Assembly (NCBI GenBank): GCA_963695835.1
Contig: CAVOHR010000003.1
Location: 310,001-374,000, forward strand
DNA from: VRUE01 sp963695835
Lineage (GTDB): Bacteria; Actinomycetota; Thermoleophilia; Solirubrobacterales; 70-9
Reading direction: 5' to 3'
DNA length: 64,000 bases
Of the stretch, positions 6,157-13,654 are shown one piece after another. A program made the translations under genes and the position numbers. The notes below the pieces were generated by a model. The model was not told the DNA's origin and made no database searches. It saw only the letters and a program-made list of their open reading frames with translations. Position 1 is the first letter of the stretch. Every line of letters starts with the position of its first letter.

Positions 6157-7977
6157 CTAGACGCTCGCATGCCCGGCCGTTTCGACGATTTCTTGGAGCC
6201 ACGTCGAGATCCGGCCGAACTCCTCACCGAGTTCAATGCCGTCGCGCTCAGCGTCGGCGATCAACAGGCGGGGCAGATGCGGGTCGAGCTTTCCGCTTGG
6301 CTTTCGGTCTCCATTCCAGCCTTTGGAACCAATCCGCTTGGCGACGCTTTTTGCCGGATTGGGGCTTGCTCGAAACTGCTCACAGGCTTCGCTTGCGAGC
6401 CAGCCCTCCCCTTCGGGGCCAAGCTCAGAAATTATCCGCTCGGCTCCCAGGGAGTCAACCAAGAGGCCCTCTAAGTCCGAAGTCAAGACGAAGGCTCGAT
6501 GATTGGCGAGCATCGCATTGAGGTCAACCTGGGCCTGCAACGCTTCCGCGTAGCTGTCATTCGATTCGTCGGCTCGCTGGGCCAAAGCCGCCAGCGTTTG
6601 GTCATCGGGTGGCTCCGAACTTGCTTCGAGCGCATCGAAAATGCGGCGCGAGCCATCGGTCGAGCGCAGGCTGTCCTTGTCGGTCAGGAAATGCGCCCGG
6701 ACGCCGAAACGCTCCGCGAGGGCGATGAGATGTTTGATCTTGCCTACACCCTCAGCCGAGATCACGGTTATGCCCTGTGCAAAGTACCCTCCCGCATCGG
6801 TGCAAATCTGATCGAGCATGTATTCAATGACCTGCTGGTCGCCGAACCCCTCAACGAAGATCACTGCATTGGCAAAGATGAGCTCACTATTTCCGGCGGT
6901 GCAGTATCTGTCGAGACGACCCTCGTCGGCTTCAGTCAGCTCTGGTGGATCCCAGTCGAACTCCGTCCCGTCTGGACAGAGCGGAAGGCGGGCGATGCGA
7001 ACGATAGAAACGCTGTCGGTGACCACCGCACTATGAGTCGTAACAACCACCTGCGCCTCGTTGGAAATCGACTTAATGATGTGCGTCATTGCCCGCTGCG
7101 TTTGTGGATGCAGAAAGGCCTCGGGCTCCTCGATCGCGAAGATGATGCTGTCCGCTCCTGAAACCTCCTGTTGGGCCACGTACCGGAGGACACCCAAAAT
7201 GAGAGCGGACTGAAACCCCGTGCCCCGCTCGGCCAGCGGGACGACCGCCCCTTCGCCGCTCTCTATTTCGGCGGCTTCCAGCAATCCGCGTAGGGCATGG
7301 CGAAAGTCAGGCATGCGGAAGACGACGTTCCCTCCCTGAAAGGGGAGCTCTGAATGGATGCTTGTTGCGGAGGCATCCAGGACCTCCTTGACCATCGCTT
7401 CAACTCCACTGGCTTCTTTACTGAATTTCTGCTGCATTGCCGTTCTACGGGTTTGTCCGGTCCGGACTAGTAGCGATTCAAGCGTGTCAATAAGGCGCTC
7501 AAGCGAGGCAGGGCGATCAATATCCCCTGATCCACCGAGACGAATCGAGGGGATCTTCGTAAAGTGGAACTTGCTCAGGACGTGCTCGTAGATCACTCGG
7601 GCGCGCTCGCCTTTCAAGTCCTGAGAGGTAAGCAGCGTTACGTTTCCGGCCTTTGAGCAGCGAACCGCCACCCAAAATCGCTTGTCCTGACGCAACGCCC
7701 CGGCGCATATTTCCTCGTCTTCATTCGAAAGACCATCGAACCAGAGCTTTACCGATATCAACGTTCGCGTTCCTGACTCGGGGTAGTAGGCGTGGGCTGG
7801 CTTGATTGCAAGCATCTCCCCGCCGCTCGGATCTGAGAAGAACATCTCGACCAGGCGTACAAAGGAAGACTTCCCGGCGTTGTTCGGCCCCGCGATCAGC
7901 TGAAAGCTGTGGTTGAGCGGCATCGTCAGGTGTCGAAAACAAAGCGCGTTGTCGATTTCGACCTTGTCAACCCTCAT
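6157..7977 (-). CDS. OLD-family ATP-dependent endonuclease (AAA ATPase + TOPRIM)
   Basis: This 606-residue protein joins an ABC/SMC-type ATPase to a TOPRIM nuclease domain, the architecture of the overcoming-lysogenization-defect (OLD) nucleases. Walker A is GPNNAGKS (30-37), Walker B IIFAIEEPE (278-286) and the H-loop TTHS (313-316). The TOPRIM motifs are VEGFGD (375-380) and TDKDS (432-436). I start at the ATG at 7977 because GGGAGAA lies seven bases upstream; an opening 28 codons longer lacks that support. No UvrD-like helicase follows, so it is not a Gabija pair and fits a stand-alone OLD. The moderate GC and its place in the island argue for horizontal origin. An anti-phage role is inferred. 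Confidence 0.85.
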   Translation of the reverse strand: MRVDKVEIDNALCFRHLTMPLNHSFQLIAGPNNAGKSSFVRLVEMFFSDPSGGEMLAIKPAHAYYPESGTRTLISVKLWFDGLSNEDEEICAGALRQDKRFWVAVRCSKAGNVTLLTSQDLKGERARVIYEHVLSKFHFTKIPSIRLGGSGDIDRPASLERLIDTLESLLVRTGQTRRTAMQQKFSKEASGVEAMVKEVLDASATSIHSELPFQGGNVVFRMPDFRHALRGLLEAAEIESGEGAVVPLAERGTGFQSALILGVLRYVAQQEVSGADSIIFAIEEPEAFLHPQTQRAMTHIIKSISNEAQVVVTTHSAVVTDSVSIVRIARLPLCPDGTEFDWDPPELTEADEGRLDRYCTAGNSELIFANAVIFVEGFGDQQVIEYMLDQICTDAGGYFAQGITVISAEGVGKIKHLIALAERFGVRAHFLTDKDSLRSTDGSRRIFDALEASSEPPDDQTLAALAQRADESNDSYAEALQAQVDLNAMLANHRAFVLTSDLEGLLVDSLGAERIISELGPEGEGWLASEACEQFRASPNPAKSVAKRIGSKGWNGDRKPSGKLDPHLPRLLIADAERDGIELGEEFGRISTWLQEIVETAGHASV

Positions 7978-8113
7978 TACGTTCTCCCTGAAATTAGGTG
8001 ACCTCTGCGTTCTCAGCTCAGGTTGATAATCGAGGCATCCTTGCACCTTCATCGGGCGCAATGGAGTCCCCGGCTACAGACACCGCCCCAGACAAACGCC
8101 CAGACGCAGCGTC

Positions 8114-8242
8114 CGCAGCCACTTCGCCTCCCGAGCGGGTTTGAGCCCTTTGGACGCAGCCGACCACGCACACACACCATGTGATGCGTACGTGGTCGGC
8201 TGCGTCGTCGGGCACATACCGAGGGGAGGCGAAGTGGCTGCG
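8114..8242. repeat. Nested 129-bp inverted repeat (candidate origin or regulatory structure)
   Basis: Two perfect arm pairs share almost the same centre. The outer arms are 19 bp (8114-8132 with 8224-8242) and the inner arms 16 bp (8153-8168 with 8191-8206). The structure lies in the divergent gap between the OLD gene and the replication-relaxation gene and has no T-tract. A replication origin, a transfer origin or an operator are all possible. Confidence 0.6.
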
Positions 8243-8281
8243 GGGGTATCGGACCGGGCGCAGGAAACGTCTCGGAAACAG

Positions 8282-8941
8282 ATGCCCGGTGCAAGGAGAA
8301 CGGGGAGGATCAGCCAGAGGGACCTGGAGGTGCTGGAGTTCATCGCGCGCTACGGGGTGGTGCGGAGGGAAGCGGTGGCGATCTGGGCGGGGACGGCGCG
8401 GGCGGTGACGGCGGCAAGGGAGCGGCGGCTGCGGGAGGCCGGGCTGATCGAAGTTCTGCCGGGGATCGGGAACAGCGGGCGGATCGTCGTCTGCAAGCGC
8501 GCCGGCCTGCGCGCGTCCTGCCGCCAGGAGCTACCGACGCCAAGGCCTTCGCCGGCGACCCTGATCCACTCCTGCGTGACCGCCACAGTCGCCGCCCGGC
8601 TCGACCCCGGCGGCGAGCGCGTCCTCTCCGAGCGCGAGATCGTCGCCGGCGAGCGCTCGGCCGGCGAGCGCATCTACTCCGGCGAGCGCGGCAGCCACTT
8701 CCACCGCCCCGACCTGATTGTCCTCGGCGACCCACCGGAAGCCATCGAGGTCGAGCTGAGCGACAAGTCGAACCGCCGCCTGGACGAAATCCTCAAAGGC
8801 TGGCGCTGGGCCGTGGCCGAAAAGAAGGTCAGCCGCGTCCGCTACCTCTGCTCGCCGCGGGCGTTGCCCTACGTCGAGCGGGCCATCGATCGGACGAGGA
8901 TCGAGACGCAGGTGGTGGTGGCGCGGCTTGAGAGCTGCTGA
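8282..8941 (+). CDS. Replication-relaxation family protein
   Basis: This protein of about 219 residues fits the replication-relaxation family found on plasmids and integrative elements of Gram-positive bacteria. It opens with a winged-helix segment (ISQRDLEVLEFIARYGVV, then RRLREAGLIEVLPG). Next come a central acidic and basic region with HRPDLIVLGDPPEAIEVELS, resembling an (E/D)xE-type nuclease-like strand, and a C-terminal alpha/beta tail. The start is uncertain. ATG 8282 suits the domain, but GTG 8234 has GGGAGG close upstream, inside the right arm of the palindrome. Its position beside that palindrome suggests it acts there. Confidence 0.65.
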   Translation: MPGARRTGRISQRDLEVLEFIARYGVVRREAVAIWAGTARAVTAARERRLREAGLIEVLPGIGNSGRIVVCKRAGLRASCRQELPTPRPSPATLIHSCVTATVAARLDPGGERVLSEREIVAGERSAGERIYSGERGSHFHRPDLIVLGDPPEAIEVELSDKSNRRLDEILKGWRWAVAEKKVSRVRYLCSPRALPYVERAIDRTRIETQVVVARLESC

Positions 8942-9230
8942 CCCGCGGACGGACTCCGCCTCCGACCGCCGCGCTTTTTTCGGAGCGAGGTCGATTTTGG
9001 GTGCTCGCGAGCCGTTTACAGCCCCCTTTTCCTCGCTCCCTCTTAGATCTTCCGTAGACCGTAAGCCGTTCTGCGGTTGTTCAGCAGTTGAGCTGCCTCC
9101 CTGGGGTGGGCTGGGTTCGTTAGAAGGCGTACTGCCCCCGCTGGGGGGACAGTACGCCGATATGCGGTTCTCCCCGGGTTCGGGAGGGCACGCCTTCGGC
9201 AACGATGGGCACGGGACCGGATACGCCTTT
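8942..9230. other. Non-coding stretch with strong hairpin (9126-9158)
   Basis: I see no convincing gene here. GGCGTACTGCCCCC (9126-9139) pairs with GGGGGGACAGTACGCC (9143-9158), with a one-base bulge, to form a very stable hairpin. A shorter GGAGCGAGG/CCTCGCTCC pair lies near 8992-9043. The stretch ends where the IS630-type element is inserted. Confidence 0.45.
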
Positions 9231-9232
9231 TA

Positions 9233-10346
9233 CTACTCCGGACAGTAAATAGCCGTCACGCCGCCTTGGCATAGGTGACATGTTGCTCGTCGAAGTAGTT
9301 GGCGACGATGTCAGGCCGGCGCTGGGTGGAGCGCAGATAGGAACGTGTGTCGCCGATCAGCTCGTCCTGACTGCGGGGGCGGCGTCGGCCGAGGGCGTTG
9401 GTCTTCACGTCCTGGTTGAGCAGCTCTGTGGGGTTGAGCTCGGGGCTGTAGCCGGGCAGGAACTGAAGCTCGATCTGGCCTGAGTGCTTCTCGACCCACT
9501 GACGCACCTTCTTTGCCCGGTGGACGGGGTGGCCGTCGAGGATCAGGATCACCTTCTGGCCGTCGGCCTGGCGGATCAGGCGGCCGAGGAAGTCGATGAA
9601 CACCGGCGCGGTGAAGCGCTGCTTGAAGACCCCGAACTGCAGGTGGCCCTTGTTGGAGATCGCCGAGATCACGTTGGCGCCGAAGCGCTTTCCCGTGCCC
9701 TCGACGATCGGGGTCTGCCCAACGGGCGACCATGAGCGCCCCGCGGTGTGGTCGGAGCGCAGCCCCATCTCATCCGCCCACAGGATCCGCGCCCGCTCGC
9801 GGTGTGCGCGCTTCTCGATCTCGGGGTAGCGCTCCTCCAGCCAGCGCGCCACCAGCTCGGGATTCTGCTCGAGCGCACGGCGCGCCGGCTTTTGCGGGCT
9901 GAATCCCCAGGCGCGCAGGTAGCGGCCGGCGGTCTTCTCCGCAACCCTGACGCCGACACGGCGGTCGATCAGCTCGCAGACCAGGGCCCGCGTCCACAGG
10001 AACCCCGGCAGGCGCAGTTGGTCGGGGTTCTTGTCGCGGATCAGCTTGGCGATCTGCGCCTGCTGCTTTGGTGTCAGCGCCGTCTTCTCACCCGCCCGCC
10101 GGCCGCGCCGCCCGGCCGCGAGGGCTTCATCGCCTCCGAGCCGGTGCGCCCGCACCCACTCGCTCACCGACTGGCGCGAGACGTCCAGCAAACTTGCCAC
10201 TTCGGTCTGGTTGTGACCCTCGTCGACCATTGCCACCGCACGCCTGCGCAGCTCCTCTTGAGCGGCCTGCGGCAAGCGCCTGGCGTCCCGCGATCTCACG
10301 CATCCCAACCTACCAACCGTGTCGGACGTTTAATGGGCCGGAGTAG
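9233..10346 (-). mobile_element. IS630-type insertion sequence, complete
   Basis: The ends are imperfect inverted repeats beginning CTACTCCGG at the left and ending CCGGAGTAG at the right. They are flanked on both sides by TA (9231-9232 and 10347-10348), as expected for IS630/Tc1-mariner transposition into a TA target. The element is 1,114 bp and encodes one transposase. Confidence 0.85.
9256..10308 (-). CDS. IS630-family transposase
   Basis: This 350-residue DDE transposase has an N-terminal helix-turn-helix (QTEVASLLDVSRQSVSEWV, residues 34-52), a second winged-helix linker and a catalytic core with all three acidic residues: D179 (LWADEMGLR), D258 (LILDGHPVH) and E295 (LNPTELLNQD). Length and frame are intact with no programmed shift, so it is probably active. 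The stop lies about 20 bp from the left end of the element. Confidence 0.93.
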   Translation of the reverse strand: MGCVRSRDARRLPQAAQEELRRRAVAMVDEGHNQTEVASLLDVSRQSVSEWVRAHRLGGDEALAAGRRGRRAGEKTALTPKQQAQIAKLIRDKNPDQLRLPGFLWTRALVCELIDRRVGVRVAEKTAGRYLRAWGFSPQKPARRALEQNPELVARWLEERYPEIEKRAHRERARILWADEMGLRSDHTAGRSWSPVGQTPIVEGTGKRFGANVISAISNKGHLQFGVFKQRFTAPVFIDFLGRLIRQADGQKVILILDGHPVHRAKKVRQWVEKHSGQIELQFLPGYSPELNPTELLNQDVKTNALGRRRPRSQDELIGDTRSYLRSTQRRPDIVANYFDEQHVTYAKAA

Positions 10347-10348
10347 TA

Positions 10349-10646
10349 CCTCCCGTTTCGCCTATCGATCTGCCAGGACTTAGTCCTGCGACATTAAGCC
10401 AGGGCGGGCATTCCCTGGCTCCGGTTTCGGTTCCGACCTCAAGAGGTTCCCCGGCGGCTCGTCACCCTCCGGGTCCAACGGCCCCGTGTTCCGTCGCGAC
10501 GAACATGCAGTTTCGCTGAGGCGACGGTCCCAAAATCATTTCGTTTCCATCGGATGCCACTCTGCGCTCAGGGTCCGGCCCGGCGGTTGGGTCGGTGCCC
10601 ACGACGGCCGTTCGGCTACTCGGCAATCCCGTCCGAGCGTCGAGCT
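10349..10646. other. Non-coding stretch with two tandem hairpins
   Basis: There is no convincing gene in this 298-bp stretch. CAGGACT/AGTCCTG (10374-10388) and AGCCAGGG/CCCTGGCT (10397-10420) form two adjacent hairpins just beyond the insertion sequence. With the hairpins on the other side of the element, they suggest that the IS landed in a structured non-coding region rather than in a gene. Confidence 0.4.
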
Positions 10647-11483
10647 ATGCTGGCGGCGATGGCCCCTGCACCACGAAAAGCTCCGCAACCCCAACCAGCG
10701 GCGCAGTTGATAGACATGCTCGACCGGAATAGCGTGGAGACCCTGGGCGAGCAGATCGCAAGGGAGGCTGGCAGATCACTCGGCATCGAACTCGGAAGGA
10801 TCAGCCCCGCCATGCGAGCGAGTCTCATCGCGGCTTTGACGCAAGGGGACGTGACTTCCGCATCTGAGAGCCGGGCTCGTTTAAGCCAGCGCGTAAATAT
10901 GGACACACAGTCGCCACCGTCAGTTCTGCCGGGAGTTGCTGCGGTGAGGGGCCGTACCAGCCCTGCCCCTGCTCGATCGCCACGTCGTCGCGCGATACGA
11001 ATGCCCTTAGATGAGCGCATCGCCAGGCGAGTGACCCGGCGTCACCGGAGCGCCGCCGTGAGCTTCTTGAAACGGGCCGGATTCGACAGCGACGTGAATG
11101 AGCTACTTGCAATCGAGACTCGGCTTGCCGAAGGGACGCATCGCGGTTGCATGCACGCGGCTTTTGGCGCACGAACCCTGATGCAGGCGATAGCAAATTC
11201 TCTCTTCCCACCGTCGCCAAAGATACGTCTCGACCGGCATGGCCGTCGGCACTCGCTTGGTCCAGACGACCATAAGAATCGACTGATCGCCTACGTCGAG
11301 GAAAATCTGGCGGGGCAGTTGGAAGGGCACGAATTTCGAGCCTTCACAGGAACGATGGATTTAGTCATGCGCTGGACCGGTAGCGGCCCGCACGGAACCC
11401 ACGGCCTGGAAGATGCTGAGCACATGTATACGCGGATGCTCGATGCCTTGACGGTAATTGCCAAGGCGCACGAAGCCGCCTAG
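10647..11483 (+). CDS. Unrecognised protein of the genomic island
   Basis: I do not recognise this 278-residue protein. The first 130 residues are rich in Ala, Pro, Arg and Ser (PRRRAIRMPLDERIARRVTR near the end of this part) and probably disordered. From about 135 a helical domain follows, with FLKRAGFDSDVNELLAIETR and HAAFGARTLMQAIANSLFPP. The C-terminal helices are DLVMRWTGSGPHGTHGLEDA and MYTRMLDALTVIAKAH. There is no signal peptide or membrane segment. ATG 10647 and ATG 10659 are both possible starts. A DNA-binding or defence-related role is possible, but nothing in the sequence proves it. Confidence 0.5.
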   Translation: MLAAMAPAPRKAPQPQPAAQLIDMLDRNSVETLGEQIAREAGRSLGIELGRISPAMRASLIAALTQGDVTSASESRARLSQRVNMDTQSPPSVLPGVAAVRGRTSPAPARSPRRRAIRMPLDERIARRVTRRHRSAAVSFLKRAGFDSDVNELLAIETRLAEGTHRGCMHAAFGARTLMQAIANSLFPPSPKIRLDRHGRRHSLGPDDHKNRLIAYVEENLAGQLEGHEFRAFTGTMDLVMRWTGSGPHGTHGLEDAEHMYTRMLDALTVIAKAHEAA

Positions 11484-11611
11484 TTGGCGTTTTCTTCCGC
11501 TGCCTTCGCCAGCTCGAAAACGGGCACGCCGAGCGCCGCTGCGATCCCGCGCACCGTCGCCCAGGTCGGGTTGCCTTCGCCGCGCCCGGGCGCGACGCGC
11601 CCCCACTGGCG
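11480..11611 (-). pseudogene. C-terminal remnant of an XRE-family regulator
   Basis: A frame with no start reads GEGNPTWATVRGIAAALGVP and then VFELAKAAEENAN before a stop. This is the last helix-turn-helix helices and tail of a Cro/CI-type repressor (family pattern E.G..nPtw.Tv..Ia.ALgv....L). A TGA lies in frame just upstream, so the rest is lost. It is tail-to-tail with the unrecognised gene. Confidence 0.55.
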
Positions 11612-11614
11612 CGA

Positions 11615-12112
11615 TCAGCCGAGGGCACTGAGGGCTGAGCCGGCGGCTGAGAGGACAATTCCAATACCCAAAGCGAAAACGCCTGCCGTGCGAAGCCTGA
11701 GGTTGGCGGACAGGATCTCGCGGAAGCCACTCCGCAAATCCTCATCGCCAGCATCAATCTCCTTGAGAAGCTCGATCTCCAAGTCGTCGCGCTCCTTGTC
11801 GACGGCGCGTCGCTGCTCAGTCAAGAGATTTGCAAGCGCGGCCGTAGCGGCTTCAACCTCTGCCCTGAGCTGAAAGATGTCTGGAGAGTGGCCAAAGTGG
11901 CGGCTGCGCTCGCCTGGCGTCACGGTGGTGCCACGAACGTGAAGATCAGGTGGGTATTCACGGCGCGGCGCTCGATGCTGCCTGTCCTTGGAGAGCAGTT
12001 CGCGGGCTTGGTCGCGATCTGACTTAATCTCAAGCACTACGACGGCGAGACCGCCCAGCTCAAAGAATCCGCCAGCGAGCGACATGATGACGGCGGTGGT
12101 TTGCATCGCCAT
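11615..12112 (-). CDS. Small protein with two TM segments and a coiled coil
   Basis: From the ATG at 12112 this 165-residue protein has a first hydrophobic segment (TTAVIMSLAGGFFELGGLAVVVLE, about residues 4-27). A charged region follows, then a coiled coil (AEVEAATAALANLLTEQRRA, EIELLKEID). A C-terminal hydrophobic segment, AGVFALGIGIVLSAAGSALSALG, ends the protein. The topology recalls membrane-anchored sensor or effector proteins of phage and defence loci, but no family is identified. Longer starts would translate the arm-site repeats and are less likely. It is the last gene before the right attachment site. Confidence 0.5.
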   Translation of the reverse strand: MAMQTTAVIMSLAGGFFELGGLAVVVLEIKSDRDQARELLSKDRQHRAPRREYPPDLHVRGTTVTPGERSRHFGHSPDIFQLRAEVEAATAALANLLTEQRRAVDKERDDLEIELLKEIDAGDEDLRSGFREILSANLRLRTAGVFALGIGIVLSAAGSALSALG

Positions 12113-12140
12113 GATCGTGGCAGGGCACAAGGACGCAAAT

Positions 12141-12162
12141 CGTGTCCCGAAACGTGTCCCGA
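12141..12162 (+). repeat. Right tandem repeat CGTGTCCCGA (candidate integrase arm sites)
   Basis: Two copies, at 12141-12150 and 12153-12162, match the pair at 5369-5389 in sequence and orientation. They lie about 80 bp inside the right end. The mirrored placement on the element side of both att cores supports an integrase-binding role. Confidence 0.5.
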
Positions 12163-12244
12163 AACCCGCCGATTCGGCCGGAACCGAGGGCACCTCGGGA
12201 CTCCGTTCCGTGCCTGAGACCACTCTGTAGAGTCAAAGGCCGAA

Positions 12245-12288
12245 GCCTGCAAAGCCGTTTACACCGGTTCGATTCCGGTAGGCGCCTT
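12245..12288 (+). repeat. attR: 44-bp copy of the tRNA-Cys 3' end
   Basis: It is identical to 5277-5320. It starts in the anticodon stem, so no second tRNA gene is present; the upstream bases do not complete a cloverleaf. It marks the right border of the island, nine bases before the stop codon of the next chromosomal gene. Confidence 0.85.
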
Positions 12289-12296
12289 CGGCGCTT

Positions 12297-12953
12297 CTAT
12301 TTCTCGGGCTTGCCGAGATCGATCGGGCTGGAGGCGGGTCGGCTGCCGGCGTGGCCTCGCTCGAACCACATCATCGCCGCGATCCGCACCGGCCTTGAGT
12401 CCTCCGCTCGGGCCTCGTCGCGCGCCTTGATGGCTTCGAGGCGCTCGAGCATCTCGGCCTGAAGCCCGGTGACTTCGTCCTGCCCTCGATCGCTGAGCTT
12501 CATCGGAATCCAGACGAGGTACATGTCGTCGTCGGACTCCATCTTGCGGTGACGGAAGGAGGCGAGGCTGTCGGCGATGATCGCTTGGAGGGCGAGCCCT
12601 GCGACTTCTCGGCGGGCCGGCACCGGCATCGCCTTCCACTCGTCGGCGTCGACTTCCGGCCTCACTTTCGCCCGGTAGTAGTGCTCGACCGCTCCCCGGC
12701 GCTGGGCCGTCTTGACCAGCTCGACCACCCCGTCGGCATGCAGTTCGGAGACGTGGTGGCTCACCGTGCCAAGCGGCTGCTTCAGCGCTTGGGATATCTC
12801 GTTGGGACTCGCCATCCGTTCGAAGAGGATCGAGAGAGCGTCCAAGCGGACAGGATGGGCGACGGAGTAGGCGATTTTTCGCTCGCCGGTCCTTGCTTTT
12901 CGAGCCTTCTTCGCATTCGAGCCCTTGCTGGTGGTTTTCGGCGTCATCGCCAT
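12297..12953 (-). CDS. ArsR-type winged-helix transcriptional regulator
   Basis: This 218-residue protein has a basic N-terminus and a winged helix: VAHPVRLDALSILFERMASP, NEISQALKQPLGTVSHHVSE (recognition helix) and a wing with DGVVELV and AVEHYYRAK. The C-terminal 110 residues are helical and may bind a ligand or dimerise. I see no metal-binding cysteine motif. AGGGAGGAG precedes the ATG at 12953. It is the first chromosomal gene beyond the island, and its stop is nine bases from attR. Its targets are unknown. Confidence 0.8.
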   Translation of the reverse strand: MAMTPKTTSKGSNAKKARKARTGERKIAYSVAHPVRLDALSILFERMASPNEISQALKQPLGTVSHHVSELHADGVVELVKTAQRRGAVEHYYRAKVRPEVDADEWKAMPVPARREVAGLALQAIIADSLASFRHRKMESDDDMYLVWIPMKLSDRGQDEVTGLQAEMLERLEAIKARDEARAEDSRPVRIAAMMWFERGHAGSRPASSPIDLGKPEK

Positions 12954-13129
12954 GTACTCCTCCCTCGCTCAGCTGTGGTTTAGCGCGGTACGTCGAGAGA
13001 TGTATAGCGAAAAGTCCGAGTATTTGCACGCATCTGTCTCACGGAACTCTGACTAGTGGAACTTCCTCCACCATTGCTCGGGTCTGGCCCCGAGTTGAAA
13101 TCAGGACAGGTCCGAGGGAGGTGAATCAA

Positions 13130-13189
13130 GTGAAGGTCACCAGCGTGGAGGCCGTACTTCGCCCTGAGCTCGTCGTCAAGCACGGCTAG
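13130..13189 (+). pseudogene. Possible 5' remnant of an enolase-superfamily (mandelate racemase-like) gene
   Basis: A GTG with GGAGG seven bases upstream opens a 19-residue frame, VKVTSVEAVLRPELVVKHG. This resembles the first beta-strand of mandelate racemase/galactonate dehydratase-type proteins (M.KVT.VE...LR). It then stops, and nothing of the rest of such a gene follows. The similarity is short and could be chance. Confidence 0.25.
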
Positions 13190-13543
13190 GGAGGCGCCGC
13201 AGTCGATGCGCGCAGGTCGGTTCCCGTACCCGTCCCGCCCGCCGGGGAATCGACCGCGCGTGCGCCTCGCTCTCCTACCGGCTTCGCGCCGAACCGCCGG
13301 CGCCCGCCGGGTCGGCGCCTCGGCGGAACGGAAAAGGGCCCCGATCGGGGCCCCTTGCTTCCGAAGGACGTACCACCAGACAGGTCAACTCGCTGGCTCG
13401 TCGGTCCTTGAGCTTTGAAGTTCTCGGCGCCGCCTGCTCGGCGGCTACGGATTCATAAACACCTGGTCCGCGGGAAAGTTGCACCCGTTGCATCGATGCG
13501 CGGCGCGTCGGGCCTGAGCGGATCGGTAAATTCAGATCTCCCG
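13190..13543. other. Intergenic stretch upstream of tRNA-Val
   Basis: I see no gene in these 354 bp. A GC-rich hairpin, GGGCCCC-GATC-GGGGCCC with a few T's after it, lies near 13338-13360 and may terminate transcription. TAAATT at about 13527-13532 is a plausible -10 box for the tRNA, without a clear -35. Confidence 0.35.
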
Positions 13544-13616
13544 GGGCGCATAGCTCAGTTGGGAGAGCGCCAGCTCGACAAGCTGGAGGTCACAGGTTCG
13601 AGCCCTGTTGCGCCCA
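13544..13616 (+). tRNA. tRNA-Val (GAC)
   Basis: The gene folds as a complete cloverleaf. The acceptor stem is GGGCGCA/TGCGCCC, the D-arm GCTC...GAGC, and the anticodon arm CCAGC-TCGACAA-GCTGG carries anticodon GAC. The T-arm is ACAGG-TTCGAGC-CCTGT. CCA is not encoded. Confidence 0.95.
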
Positions 13617-13654
13617 CTCCTCGGTTGCAGGCCGTCCTCTAGGCTCGCCGCCTC

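Larger units (their letters stand above)
5277..12288. mobile_element. Integrated genomic island at tRNA-Cys (about 7 kb)
   Basis: The island is bounded by the 44-bp repeats. It contains a VapBC pair, an OLD-family nuclease, a replication-relaxation gene, an IS630-type element, an unrecognised gene, an XRE remnant and a small membrane protein. Much of it is visibly less GC-rich than the flanking core genes. No integrase, excisionase or transfer gene was found, so it is probably a decayed integrative element retaining a maintenance module and one defence-type gene. Confidence 0.75.

Noticed and set aside
6157..7977. Interpretation of the ATPase-nuclease as GajA of a Gabija system
   Set aside because: No UvrD-type helicase (GajB) is adjacent on either side. 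A stand-alone OLD assignment is safer.
8928..9248. A 106-codon frame running from the replication-relaxation gene into the IS630-type element
   Set aside because: It crosses a strong hairpin, has no recognisable motif, and its last codons are in the inverted repeat of the insertion sequence. Removing the IS extends it only a few codons. Coding is not supported.
11484..11873. A 129-codon plus-strand frame after the unrecognised island gene
   Set aside because: It is Ser/Ala/Arg-rich without motifs and lies antisense to the XRE remnant and the two-TM protein, both of which have better support.
12231..12288. A second tRNA-Cys gene at the right end of the island
   Set aside because: Only the 3' 44 bases match; the 5' acceptor strand and D-arm are absent, so no cloverleaf forms.
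12980..13183. Small frame on the minus strand upstream of the ArsR-type gene
   Set aside because: It lies over the regulator's promoter region and shows no protein-like motif. The plus strand offers a slightly better, still weak, remnant at 13,130.
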